A stretch of 5,322 bases of DNA, taken from assembly GCA_002849045.2 (NCBI GenBank), contig NCRO01000541.1, forward strand, positions 1-5,322. Direction: 5' to 3'. The stretch is from Candidatus Sediminicultor secundus. Lineage in GTDB: Bacteria > Atribacterota > JS1 > SB-45 > 34-128. Positions within the stretch are counted from its first letter, which is position 1; each line of letters opens with the position of its first letter. Under the pieces are notes generated by a model. It had not been told where the DNA came from. It ran no database searches and saw only the letters and a program-made list of their open reading frames with translations. Below, piece after piece: positions 1-5,218 of this stretch. The translations under genes and the position numbers were made by a program.

Positions 1-2
1 TG

Positions 3-173
3 TTTAAAGAAGCAATTGAAGAAAATGTGGCTTATGTGCCTGGTGCTCCATTTTTTGCTGATGGAAAGGGTCAAAATACTATGCGGCTTTCTTTTTGTTT
101 CCCGAGTGTGGAAGACATTGATGAGGGAATTAAAAGATTGGGAAAAGTAATTAAGAAGAGAATTAAAAATTAA
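3..173 (+). CDS. PLP-dependent class I/II aminotransferase, C-terminal fragment (5' end outside window)
   Basis: An open frame enters from the left edge and stops at TAA 171-173, giving 56 C-terminal residues. It reads NVAYVPGAPFFADG, then NTMRLSFCF, then a helical tail ending in lysines and asparagine. This matches the C-terminal small domain of fold-type I PLP aminotransferases, especially the 2-aminoadipate/LysN/MocR-like branch, where a 'V-x-PG-x-x-F' turn precedes 'N-x-x-R-L-x-F'. The arginine in NTMRL (codon 84-86) fits the residue that binds the substrate carboxylate in this family. The PLP lysine would lie upstream of the window, so activity cannot be checked. By context it may produce the 2-oxoacid used by the oxidoreductase encoded downstream, but a 222-nt repeat-rich gap separates it from ptb, so co-transcription is uncertain. 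The family assignment is fairly firm; the amino-acid substrate is unknown. Confidence 0.8.
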   Translation, partial: FKEAIEENVAYVPGAPFFADGKGQNTMRLSFCFPSVEDIDEGIKRLGKVIKKRIKN

Positions 174-186
174 GAAACCAGAAACT
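173..186. repeat. Two 7-nt tandem units AGAAACC/AGAAACT
   Basis: AGAAACC at 173-179 is followed directly by AGAAACT at 180-186, with one mismatch. Two copies alone could be chance. The pair is listed because it has the same 7-nt period as the two repeat families just downstream. It begins on the last base of the aminotransferase stop codon. Confidence 0.4.
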
Positions 187-193
187 AAATTTG

Positions 194-221
194 TATCGAG
201 TATCGAGTATCGCGTATCGAG
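194..221. repeat. Four-copy 7-nt tandem repeat, unit TATCGAG
   Basis: The units are TATCGAG (194-200), TATCGAG (201-207), TATCGCG (208-214) and TATCGAG (215-221), head to tail with one substitution. The period of seven is not a multiple of three and the region is non-coding. It resembles in kind the heptanucleotide short tandem repeats known from some cyanobacteria, but the unit differs and no relation is claimed. Confidence 0.9.
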
Positions 222-226
222 TGAAG

Positions 227-268
227 GAAGTAGAAGTCAGGAGCCAGTATTCAGGAGTCAGAAGAAAG
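227..268. repeat. Degenerate 7-nt repeat, consensus near GAGTCAG
   Basis: Six consecutive heptamers in register are GAAGTAG (227-233), AAGTCAG (234-240), GAGCCAG (241-247), TATTCAG (248-254), GAGTCAG (255-261) and AAGAAAG (262-268). The four central units share a final CAG. The period equals that of the neighbouring TATCGAG array, though the unit is different and the phase is offset by five bases. The outer units are weak and may not belong. Confidence 0.75.
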
Positions 269-273
269 CGAAT

Positions 274-369
274 AACTAATTTTACTGGTAGACTGGAAGA
301 CCGGCTAACTGGTTAACTAGCTACTAACGACTAATTTAATTGGTGAATCGGTCAATTGTTTAATTATTT
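274..369. repeat. Degenerate 8-nt repeat, consensus near ACTGGTTA, later AATTGGTN
   Basis: The clearest part is five octamers at 284-323: ACTGGTAG, ACTGGAAG, ACCGGCTA, ACTGGTTA and ACTAGCTA. After a six-base irregularity (324-329) an 8-nt spacing continues with ACTAATTT (330-337), AATTGGTG (338-345), AATCGGTC (346-353), AATTGTTT (354-361) and AATTATTT (362-369). Reading in steps of eight from 274 keeps related bases roughly aligned throughout, with small slips. The later units are AT-rich and less certain than the first five. Confidence 0.75.
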
Positions 370-395
370 TTTTAATAAAGAGGTGAACAGGAAAA

Positions 396-1310
396 ATGTT
401 AAAAACCTTTGATGAAGTTTTAAACAAGGCTAAAGATTATGGTCCTAAAAAAATAGCAGTAGCTTCTGCTGGAGCAGAAGATGTGTTAAAGGCAGTCGAG
501 GCTGCTCGAAAGGAAGGACTTGCTGATTCGATTTTAGTTGGCGATAAAAAAGAAATTATTCAGATAGCTAATAAAAGGGGTATTGACCCCACTAATTATG
601 AAATAATTGACCTGCCTGATAAAACAGAGGCAACCCGATGTGCTGTAGAATTAGTCCGAAATAAAAAGGCTTCTATATTGATGAAAGGGATGATAGGAAC
701 AGCAAGACTTTTAAAGGCAATTTTAGATAAAGAGATTGGTTTACGAACTGATAGGATACTCAGTCATGTTTATACCCTGCAGATTAAAGGTTATGATCGT
801 TTGCTTACTATGACTGATGGGGGTATGAGCATCAACCCGGATTTAAAACAAAAATCCCAGATAATCCAGAATGCTATTTATTATGCCCATTCAATGGGAA
901 TAGAGAAGCCTAAAGTAGCAGTTGTTGCAGCATTGGAATTAGTGAATCCTGATATGCCGGCAACTATCGACGCAGCATGTTTAGCTAAAATGAGCGAGAG
1001 GGGACAGATTGTTGGTGGAATAGTGGACGGACCATTAGGTTTTGATAATGCTATTTCCAAAGAAGCTGCAAAGCATAAGGGAGTTGAAAGTCCGGTTTCC
1101 GGAGAAGTAGATATTGTATTGGTGCCAAATATCGAATCAGGGAATATTTTTGCCAAAGGTTTAGTCTATTTAGCTAACGCAGTACCTGCAGGATTGCTTC
1201 TGGGCGCGAAAGCTCCTGTAGTATTAGTATCTCGATCAGATAGTGCACAATCAAAATTATATTCTATCGCCCTGGGAGTATTAATGAGTGAAATGATTGA
1301 GGTTAAATAG
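396..1310 (+). CDS. ptb: Phosphate butyryltransferase (phosphate acyltransferase, Ptb family)
   Basis: This cytosolic enzyme interconverts butyryl-CoA (or a branched/short acyl-CoA) plus phosphate with acyl phosphate plus CoA. The 304-residue length is normal for Ptb, a member of the phosphate acetyl/butyryl transferase family. Visible signatures are an N-terminal VASAGAEDVLKAVEAA stretch (about 22-37), the region MKGMIGTARLLKA followed by GLRTDRILSHV (96-125), DGPLGFDNAIS near 225, VPNIESGN (243-250) and SRSDSAQSK (279-287). The last two form the conserved C-terminal core that binds phosphate and CoA. The ATG at 396 is preceded by AGAGGTGA ending 9-10 nt upstream. There is no fused hydratase domain as in the MaoC-Pta type. 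It sits 30 nt before butyrate kinase, its usual partner, and ahead of a 2-oxoacid oxidoreductase. Its substrate is therefore more likely an acyl-CoA from an amino acid than true butyryl-CoA, but this is inference. Confidence 0.93.
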   Translation: MLKTFDEVLNKAKDYGPKKIAVASAGAEDVLKAVEAARKEGLADSILVGDKKEIIQIANKRGIDPTNYEIIDLPDKTEATRCAVELVRNKKASILMKGMIGTARLLKAILDKEIGLRTDRILSHVYTLQIKGYDRLLTMTDGGMSINPDLKQKSQIIQNAIYYAHSMGIEKPKVAVVAALELVNPDMPATIDAACLAKMSERGQIVGGIVDGPLGFDNAISKEAAKHKGVESPVSGEVDIVLVPNIESGNIFAKGLVYLANAVPAGLLLGAKAPVVLVSRSDSAQSKLYSIALGVLMSEMIEVK

Positions 1311-1312
1311 GA

Positions 1313-1325
1313 TTAGATAGTCTAA
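1313..1325 (+). other. Small inverted repeat between ptb and buk
   Basis: TTAGA (1313-1317) and TCTAA (1321-1325) are perfect complements around a 3-nt loop, in the 30-nt gap just before the buk ribosome binding site (AAGGGTGA, 1327-1334). The five-pair AT-rich stem is weak and has no T-tract, so it is not a terminator. It may be chance. Confidence 0.25.
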
Positions 1326-1340
1326 AAAGGGTGATTTTTA

Positions 1341-2414
1341 ATGGTCAAAGGTTATAAAATATTAGTAATAAACCCGGGTTCTACTTCTACCAAAGTAGCA
1401 TTATTTTCTAATGAACAATTATTATTTGATAAAAAGATTGAGCATAGCAACGAAGAATTGCACGTCTTCCACAAGATTATCGACCAATATAAATTTCGCT
1501 TAAATATAATTTTAAGTTTTTTAAAAGAAAAAGGCATTAACCATTCTGCTCTCGACGCGGTAGTGGGTAGAGGGGGATTATTAAATCCTATTTCCAGCGG
1601 TACTTATCGCGTAAATGATAAAATGTTAGAAGACCTCCGTAAAGGAGCAAGTGGAGAACATGCCTCTAACTTGGGAGGATTACTTGCTCATGGAATTGCT
1701 GAAAAGTTGTCAATACCTTCTTATATAGTTGACCCGGTAGTAATTGATGAAATGAAACCTGTTGCCCGAATTTCGGGTATGCCAGAAATTCCTCGAATCA
1801 GTATACTTCACGCCTTAAGCCAGAAAGCAGTCGCGCGAAAGGCAGCTTTAGATTTAGGTAAAAAATATGAGAAAGTAAATTTTATTGTGGCTCACTTAGG
1901 TGGAGGGATTTCAGTTGGTATACATTGCAAAGGAAAAATTATTGACGTTAATAATGCTCTTAACGGAGAGGGTCCTTTTACTCCCGAAAGGAGTGGCGGA
2001 GTACCTGTGGGTGCTCTGGTAGAACTTTGTTTTTCCGGAAAATTTACCAAAGATAAAATTAAGAAAAAGATAAAAGGTAAGGGTGGATTAGTAGCTTATC
2101 TTTCTACTAATGATGTTAGAGAAGTAGCAAAGAGGATTAAACAGGGAGATAAAAAAGCAAACTTAATATTAGAGGCTATGGCTTATCAAGTAGCCAAAGA
2201 GATTGGAGCAGGAGCTACAGTGCTAAAAGGTCAAATAGATGCTATCATTTTAACCGGGGGGATAGCTTATGATAATGAATTTGTTGATATGGTAAAAGAT
2301 AGAGTGAGTTTTTTATCTTTAGTTATGGTCTATCCTGGTGAAGAGGAGATGCTGGCTTTATGTGAAGGAGCTTTAAGAGTTTTAAAGGGAGAAGAGGTGA
2401 AAAAGATATATTGA
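1341..2414 (+). CDS. buk: Butyrate kinase (acetate/butyrate kinase family)
   Basis: The enzyme transfers phosphate from an acyl phosphate to ADP, giving ATP and a free short-chain acid. It is the ATP-yielding last step after Ptb. At 357 residues it has the usual Buk length. It shows the ASKHA-fold signatures: ILVINPGSTSTK at 7-18 (phosphate-1), VVGRGG at 74-79 with the likely catalytic Arg77, Asp131 in the VDPVV segment, His157 in ILHALSQKA, HLGGG at 185-189 (phosphate-2) and ILTGGIAYD at 303-311 (adenosine site). All key residues appear intact. The ATG at 1341 follows AAGGGTGA with a 6-nt gap. Its last bases hold the ribosome binding site and TTG start of the next gene, so translation is probably coupled. 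Buk homologues also act on isobutyrate and isovalerate, and the neighbouring VorB-type enzyme favours a branched-chain role. Confidence 0.95.
   Translation: MVKGYKILVINPGSTSTKVALFSNEQLLFDKKIEHSNEELHVFHKIIDQYKFRLNIILSFLKEKGINHSALDAVVGRGGLLNPISSGTYRVNDKMLEDLRKGASGEHASNLGGLLAHGIAEKLSIPSYIVDPVVIDEMKPVARISGMPEIPRISILHALSQKAVARKAALDLGKKYEKVNFIVAHLGGGISVGIHCKGKIIDVNNALNGEGPFTPERSGGVPVGALVELCFSGKFTKDKIKKKIKGKGGLVAYLSTNDVREVAKRIKQGDKKANLILEAMAYQVAKEIGAGATVLKGQIDAIILTGGIAYDNEFVDMVKDRVSFLSLVMVYPGEEEMLALCEGALRVLKGEEVKKIY
2394..2413 (+). promoter_or_regulatory. Ribosome binding site and TTG start overlapping the buk stop
   Basis: GAGGTGA at 2394-2400 lies inside the last codons of buk, 10 nt before TTG 2411-2413. 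The TTG shares bases with the buk stop TGA (2412-2414), forming TTGA. No ATG or GTG in the new frame lies between this point and the Walker A motif at residue 10. The rare TTG codon is therefore the only reasonable start, and translational coupling to buk is likely. Confidence 0.8.
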
Positions 2415-3079
2415 ATAAGAGGATAGAGATATTTGTAGGAAGCTTTGGAAGCGGGAAGACAGAGATTGCTATTAATTATTCAATATATTGTCGAAAAAGT
2501 TATAGTCAGGTAGCTATTATAGATTTAGATATTGTTAATCCGTATTTTAGAACTCGAGAAGCAAAAAATGCTTTAAATCTTAAAGGGGTAAAAGTAGTTG
2601 CCCCCGAAGGTAAATTAACTTATGCCGATTTACCTTTAATCTCTCCGGAGATAAAAGGTTTAATTCAGAATTCGGATTATCATCTAATTCTTGATGTGGG
2701 GGGAGATGATATAGGAACAGTCGTTTTAGGTAATTTCAGGTATTTCATCAAAGATTTAGATTATGAAATGCTGCTGGTAGTAAATTCTTACCGGCCTTTT
2801 ACTCAAAATGTACCTCAAATCAAGCAAATGGCTCAGGAAATAGAAAATTCTTCTCGGTTAAAGATTAGCGGAATTATTAGTAATCCTAATTTGAGCAAGC
2901 AAACAGATGAAAAGATAATTAAACAAGGTCACATCTTGATAAAGCAAGCATCTCAAAAATTGAATTTACCCATTAAATTTATTTGTATAGATGAACAATT
3001 TTCTCAAAAAATTAAGCAGGAAAATTTCGTAGAACCAATATTTTATATAAAACGTTTTATGCATTTACCGTGGAATTAA
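2411..3079 (+). CDS. P-loop NTPase of unknown function in a ptb-buk-oxidoreductase operon
   Basis: This 222-residue soluble protein has an N-terminal Walker A, GSFGSGKT at 10-17, a switch-like segment DLDIVNPYFRTRE at 38-50, and a Walker B-like LDVGGDDIGT at 94-103. The order and spacing suggest the SIMIBI class (MinD/CobQ/CobB/ParA-like). The deviant Walker A lysine of MinD/ParA is absent, since the loop is GSFGSGKT rather than KGGxGK. There is no signal peptide, membrane segment or CxxC pair, so it is not an obvious NBP35/ApbC Fe-S carrier; only two cysteines (near 27 and 192) are seen. It starts on TTG within the buk stop and ends 29 nt before the ferredoxin-like subunit, so it is co-transcribed with the pathway. 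Possible roles are maturation or cofactor insertion for the oxidoreductase, or nucleotide sensing. Neither role is shown by the sequence. NTPase identity is firm; function is unknown. Confidence 0.85.
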   Translation: MNKRIEIFVGSFGSGKTEIAINYSIYCRKSYSQVAIIDLDIVNPYFRTREAKNALNLKGVKVVAPEGKLTYADLPLISPEIKGLIQNSDYHLILDVGGDDIGTVVLGNFRYFIKDLDYEMLLVVNSYRPFTQNVPQIKQMAQEIENSSRLKISGIISNPNLSKQTDEKIIKQGHILIKQASQKLNLPIKFICIDEQFSQKIKQENFVEPIFYIKRFMHLPWN

Positions 3080-3089
3080 GCTTTAAAAA

Positions 3090-3111
3090 GGGAGGAAGAA
3101 AAAAGAATATG
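3090..3111 (+). promoter_or_regulatory. Ribosome binding site that sets the delta-subunit start at ATG 3109
   Basis: GGGAGG at 3090-3095 lies 13 nt before ATG 3109-3111. An in-frame GTG at 3070 would place this site inside the coding region. It would also add a 13-residue lysine-rich extension not expected in the family, and it overlaps the NTPase gene's last codons. The spacing is a little long but the ATG is clearly the better start. Confidence 0.75.
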
Positions 3112-3312
3112 GCAAAAATTGTAGTTGATGAAGAAAGATGCAAAGGGTGCGAATTGTGTATTCCCGCTTGCCCTAAACACATTATGGTTATGTTTGAAAA
3201 ATTTAATAAAAAAGGTTATCACCCGGCTAAACAGATTAAACCGGAAGAATGCACTGGTTGTGCTTTTTGTGCAATGGTTTGTCCAGATGTTGCTATTGAG
3301 GTATACAAATAA
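3109..3312 (+). CDS. 2-oxoacid:ferredoxin oxidoreductase, delta subunit (2x[4Fe-4S] ferredoxin-like; VorD/KorD type)
   Basis: This 67-residue electron-transfer subunit carries electrons from the catalytic beta subunit to free ferredoxin. It has two classical CxxCxxCxxxCP motifs: Cys11, 14, 17, 21 followed by Pro22, and Cys48, 51, 54, 58 followed by Pro59. The eight cysteines are all present, enough for two [4Fe-4S] clusters. The spacer (about 22-47) contains the KKGYHPA segment typical of the delta subunits of 2-oxoglutarate/2-oxoisovalerate oxidoreductases. The length from ATG 3109 fits the family better than the 80-residue product from GTG 3070. It lies first among the four subunit genes, before alpha, beta and gamma. 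Symbols differ between organisms (VorC, VorD and KorD are all used), so none is assigned. A stand-alone ferredoxin is possible but unlikely given the gene order. Confidence 0.9.
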   Translation: MAKIVVDEERCKGCELCIPACPKHIMVMFEKFNKKGYHPAKQIKPEECTGCAFCAMVCPDVAIEVYK

Positions 3313-3352
3313 ATTTTAATTAAATTTAAAATATTAAAAGTTAAATTTTATC
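3313..3352. other. Nearly pure A/T leader before vorB
   Basis: The 54-nt gap between the delta subunit and vorB has 40 bases with almost no G or C. TAAATTTTA occurs at 3310-3318 and again at 3342-3350 as a direct repeat. AAATTTAA (3322-3329) can pair with TTAAATTT (3341-3348) around an 11-nt loop. An A/T-only stem is weak. The stretch could serve as an unstructured AU-rich landing site upstream of the strong AAGGAGG (3353-3359) of vorB. Confidence 0.4.
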
Positions 3353-3366
3353 AAGGAGGCTGGAAA

Positions 3367-4425
3367 ATGGGAGAAAAAGTATTAATGAAAGGAAATGAAG
3401 CTATTGGAGAAGCAGCAATCCGCGCTGGTTGTCGATATTATTTTGGTTATCCAATTACCCCTCAAAGCGAATTAACGGCCTATATGGCAAAAAAATTATT
3501 AAAAATGAAAGATTCTGCCTTTGTGCAACCTGAGAGTGAAATAGCTGCTATAAATATGGTTTATGGAGCAGCTGCTACCGGGGCAAGAACTATGACTTCT
3601 TCTTCAAGTCCGGGGATAAGTTTAAAACAAGAAGGAATTTCTTATATTGCCTGCGCTGAATTACCATGCGTAATAGTAAATATTCAGAGAGGAGGCCCAG
3701 GATTAGGAAGTATACAACCTGGACAAGCTGATTATTTTCAAGCTACCAAAGGTGGAGGACACGGTGATTATCATTTAATTGTTCTTGCACCATCTTCAGT
3801 GCAAGAATTAGTAGATCTTACTATGGATGCCTTTGATTTAGCTGATAAATATACAAATCCCGTAATGATATTAGGTGATGGACTCATAGGCCAAATGATG
3901 GAAGCAGTGGAATTTAAAGAAAGAAAAAAAGTTGATTTACCGGATAAAAAGGGATGGGCTTTAACTGGGTGCAAAGGAAGGGAAAAAAATTATATTGTTC
4001 CTTTTAATTTAGACCCCTATGAAATGGAAAAAGTGAATTTTAAAATTCAGGAGAAATATAATAAATTAAAAGAAAAAGAAGTTAGATATGAAATAGTTAA
4101 TTTGGATAATGCTGATTTAATAATAGTTGCTTATGGAACAGTAGCTCGGATTGTAAAAACTGTAATTGATAACGCCAAAAAAGAGGGAATTAATATCGGA
4201 TTAATCAGACCAATTACTTTATTCCCCTTCCCGGATAAGATAATTGCTGAGATTTCTGAAAAGGTTAATAAGTTTTTAGTAGTAGAGATGAGCATGGGGC
4301 AAATGGTGGAAGACGTTAAATTAGCCGTAAATGGTAAGGCAGAAATTAATTTTTATGGCAGAGTAGGTGGGGTTGTACCCTCACAATCTGAAATTTTAAC
4401 CGAAATAAAGAAATATTTAAAATAG
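3367..4425 (+). CDS. vorB: 2-oxoacid:ferredoxin oxidoreductase alpha subunit, VorB type (3-methyl-2-oxobutanoate)
   Basis: This is the alpha subunit of the CoA-acylating oxidoreductase that converts a 2-oxoacid plus CoA to acyl-CoA, CO2 and reduced ferredoxin. At 352 residues it matches stand-alone VorB proteins, with no fused gamma domain. The N-terminal pyrimidine-binding domain has GNEAIGEAAIRAG at 9-21, YPITPQSE at 28-35, QPESEIAA at 54-61 (Glu58 fits the glutamate that activates thiamine diphosphate), TSSSSPG at 77-83 and QRGGPGLGSIQPGQAD at 107-122. The C-terminal transketolase-like domain includes VAYGTVARIVK near 255, LIRPITLFPFP near 280 and VVEMSMGQMVEDVK near 307. The start has an excellent AAGGAGG 7 nt upstream. 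It is preceded by delta and followed by beta. Overall it resembles proteins called VorB, suggesting branched-chain oxoacids from Val, Leu or Ile. 2-Oxoglutarate (KorA) or other substrates cannot be excluded. Confidence 0.92.
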   Translation: MGEKVLMKGNEAIGEAAIRAGCRYYFGYPITPQSELTAYMAKKLLKMKDSAFVQPESEIAAINMVYGAAATGARTMTSSSSPGISLKQEGISYIACAELPCVIVNIQRGGPGLGSIQPGQADYFQATKGGGHGDYHLIVLAPSSVQELVDLTMDAFDLADKYTNPVMILGDGLIGQMMEAVEFKERKKVDLPDKKGWALTGCKGREKNYIVPFNLDPYEMEKVNFKIQEKYNKLKEKEVRYEIVNLDNADLIIVAYGTVARIVKTVIDNAKKEGINIGLIRPITLFPFPDKIIAEISEKVNKFLVVEMSMGQMVEDVKLAVNGKAEINFYGRVGGVVPSQSEILTEIKKYLK

Positions 4426-4450
4426 AATAACTACATTTTAAAGTAGTATT
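4426..4450 (+). other. Possible hairpin between vorB and the beta-subunit gene
   Basis: Directly after the vorB stop, AAT-A-ACTAC (4426-4434) can pair with GTAGTATT (4443-4450). That makes eight pairs with one bulged A (4429) and an 8-nt A/T loop. The structure ends 2 nt before the next ribosome binding site. It has no T-tract, so it is not a standard terminator. It may tune mRNA processing or translation, or be chance. Confidence 0.35.
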
Positions 4451-4452
4451 AC

Positions 4453-4474
4453 GGAGGTGTATGATAATATTATG
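4453..4474 (+). promoter_or_regulatory. Ribosome binding site that sets the beta-subunit start at ATG 4472
   Basis: GGAGGTG at 4453-4459 is a strong Shine-Dalgarno site. A GTG in frame at 4457 is part of the site itself and so cannot be the start. ATG at 4461 is in another frame and meets TGA after four codons. ATG 4472-4474, 12 nt downstream and in frame, gives [11 protein letters not shown], a sensible N-terminus for the family. Confidence 0.75.
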
Positions 4475-5218
4475 AAGAAAGTTTTTGGAATTCCCAAATC
4501 TTTAACTAAAATTCCTTTCACTTATTGTCCAGGATGTCATCATGGCATTGCCCATCGCTTAATAGCTGAGGTTTTAGATGAGTTTGGGATAAGAGAGAAA
4601 ACTATAGGAATAAGCCCGGTAGGTTGTGCAGTATTTACCTATGTGTTTTTTGATTGTGATATGATTTGTGCAGCGCATGGGAGAGCCCCTGCTGTAGCTA
4701 CCGGAATAAAAAAATCAAAACCCGATTCTATTGTATTTACTTATCAAGGAGATGGAGATCTTGCCGCTATTGGTACGGCAGAGATAGTACATGCTGCTAA
4801 TCGAGGTGAGAATATCACAGTTATTTTTATAAACAATGCTATTTATGGAATGACCGGTGGACAGATGGCACCTACTACTTTGCTAGGACAGGTAACCCAA
4901 ACATCTCCTTATGGTAGAGACCCGAAAACTATGGGGTATCCTATAAAAGTAGCAGAGATGTTATCTACTCTAAAAGGAGTTGCCTATATTTCTCGAGTAG
5001 CTTTATCTAAACCTGCGTATATATTGAAAGCAAAGAAAGCCATAAGGAAAGCTTTTCAATCACAAGTGGAGGGAAAAGGCTTTTCTCTGGTAGAGGTTTT
5101 ATCTACCTGCCCTACTAACTGGGGTTTAAGTCCGATTGAAGCAAATAAGTGGTTGGAAGAAAATATGATTCCTTATTTCCCATTGGGAGAATTTAAAACT
5201 CCTGAGGAGGTGTCTTAA
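4472..5218 (+). CDS. 2-oxoacid:ferredoxin oxidoreductase beta subunit (TPP- and [4Fe-4S]-binding; KorB/VorA type)
   Basis: This catalytic subunit holds thiamine diphosphate and the proximal iron-sulfur cluster. From ATG 4472 the protein has 248 residues. YCPGCHHG places Cys19 and Cys22 near the N-terminus, Cys52 lies in SPVGCAVF, and Cys213 in STCPTNWG. These four fit the CxxC...C...C pattern that ligates the [4Fe-4S] cluster in two- and four-subunit 2-oxoacid oxidoreductases. The TPP/Mg motif is GDGDLAAIG at 93-101 and ends with [11 protein letters not shown] at 121-131. [12 protein letters not shown] (67-78) is also typical. All key residues look intact. The gene follows vorB by 46 nt, and its last codons contain the ribosome binding site for the gamma gene. 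The family and role are firm. Naming (KorB, VorA, beta) depends on an untested substrate, so no symbol is given. Confidence 0.92.
   Translation: MKKVFGIPKSLTKIPFTYCPGCHHGIAHRLIAEVLDEFGIREKTIGISPVGCAVFTYVFFDCDMICAAHGRAPAVATGIKKSKPDSIVFTYQGDGDLAAIGTAEIVHAANRGENITVIFINNAIYGMTGGQMAPTTLLGQVTQTSPYGRDPKTMGYPIKVAEMLSTLKGVAYISRVALSKPAYILKAKKAIRKAFQSQVEGKGFSLVEVLSTCPTNWGLSPIEANKWLEENMIPYFPLGEFKTPEEVS

Larger units (their letters stand above)
174..395. other. Intergenic region without a gene, built of short-period degenerate repeats
   Basis: This 222-nt gap between the aminotransferase and ptb contains no plausible ORF. Bases about 173-369 are almost all short tandem repeats, listed as separate entries: two 7-nt units at 173-186, four at 194-221, about six of another 7-nt family at 227-268, and 8-nt units from about 274 to 369. 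A T-rich stretch follows (T7 at 367-373), then the ptb ribosome binding site. No clear sigma-70 promoter stands out. The best try, TTGGTG at 340-345 with AATTAT at 362-367, is weak. No terminator with a GC-rich stem is visible after the aminotransferase stop, so transcription may read through. Confidence 0.7.

Noticed and set aside
340..367. Possible promoter for ptb: TTGGTG (340-345), 16-nt spacer, AATTAT (362-367)
   Set aside because: It matches only about three of six and four of six consensus bases in a very AT-rich repeat tract, so it is no better than chance. A real promoter may still lie in the gap.
174..369. The repeats as a CRISPR array
   Set aside because: Units of 7-8 nt without unique spacers do not fit CRISPR repeats of about 24-47 nt separated by spacers.
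338..373. Possible rho-independent terminator: AATTG (338-342) pairing with CAATT (353-357), then a T-rich run
   Set aside because: The stem is only five mostly A-T pairs, the loop is 10 nt, and the pairing arises from the 8-nt repeat units. It also lies close to the ptb start rather than the aminotransferase stop.
881..1156. Open frame of 91 codons on the minus strand inside ptb
   Set aside because: It is antisense to a clearly conserved coding region, has no ribosome binding site of note and resembles no known protein; it is a shadow of ptb.
3070..3108. GTG 3070 as the start of the delta subunit
   Set aside because: It would include the ribosome binding site in the coding sequence and overlap the NTPase gene; ATG 3109 fits the family's length.
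3125..3319. 64-codon + strand frame overlapping the delta subunit
   Set aside because: It is a different frame of the ferredoxin-like gene, whose eight ordered cysteines show the true frame.
3771..3974. 67-codon minus-strand frame inside vorB
   Set aside because: It lies antisense to conserved vorB sequence with no supporting signals.
4457..4471. GTG 4457 as the start of the beta subunit
   Set aside because: The GTG is part of the Shine-Dalgarno sequence GGAGGTG; ATG 4472 is properly placed after it.
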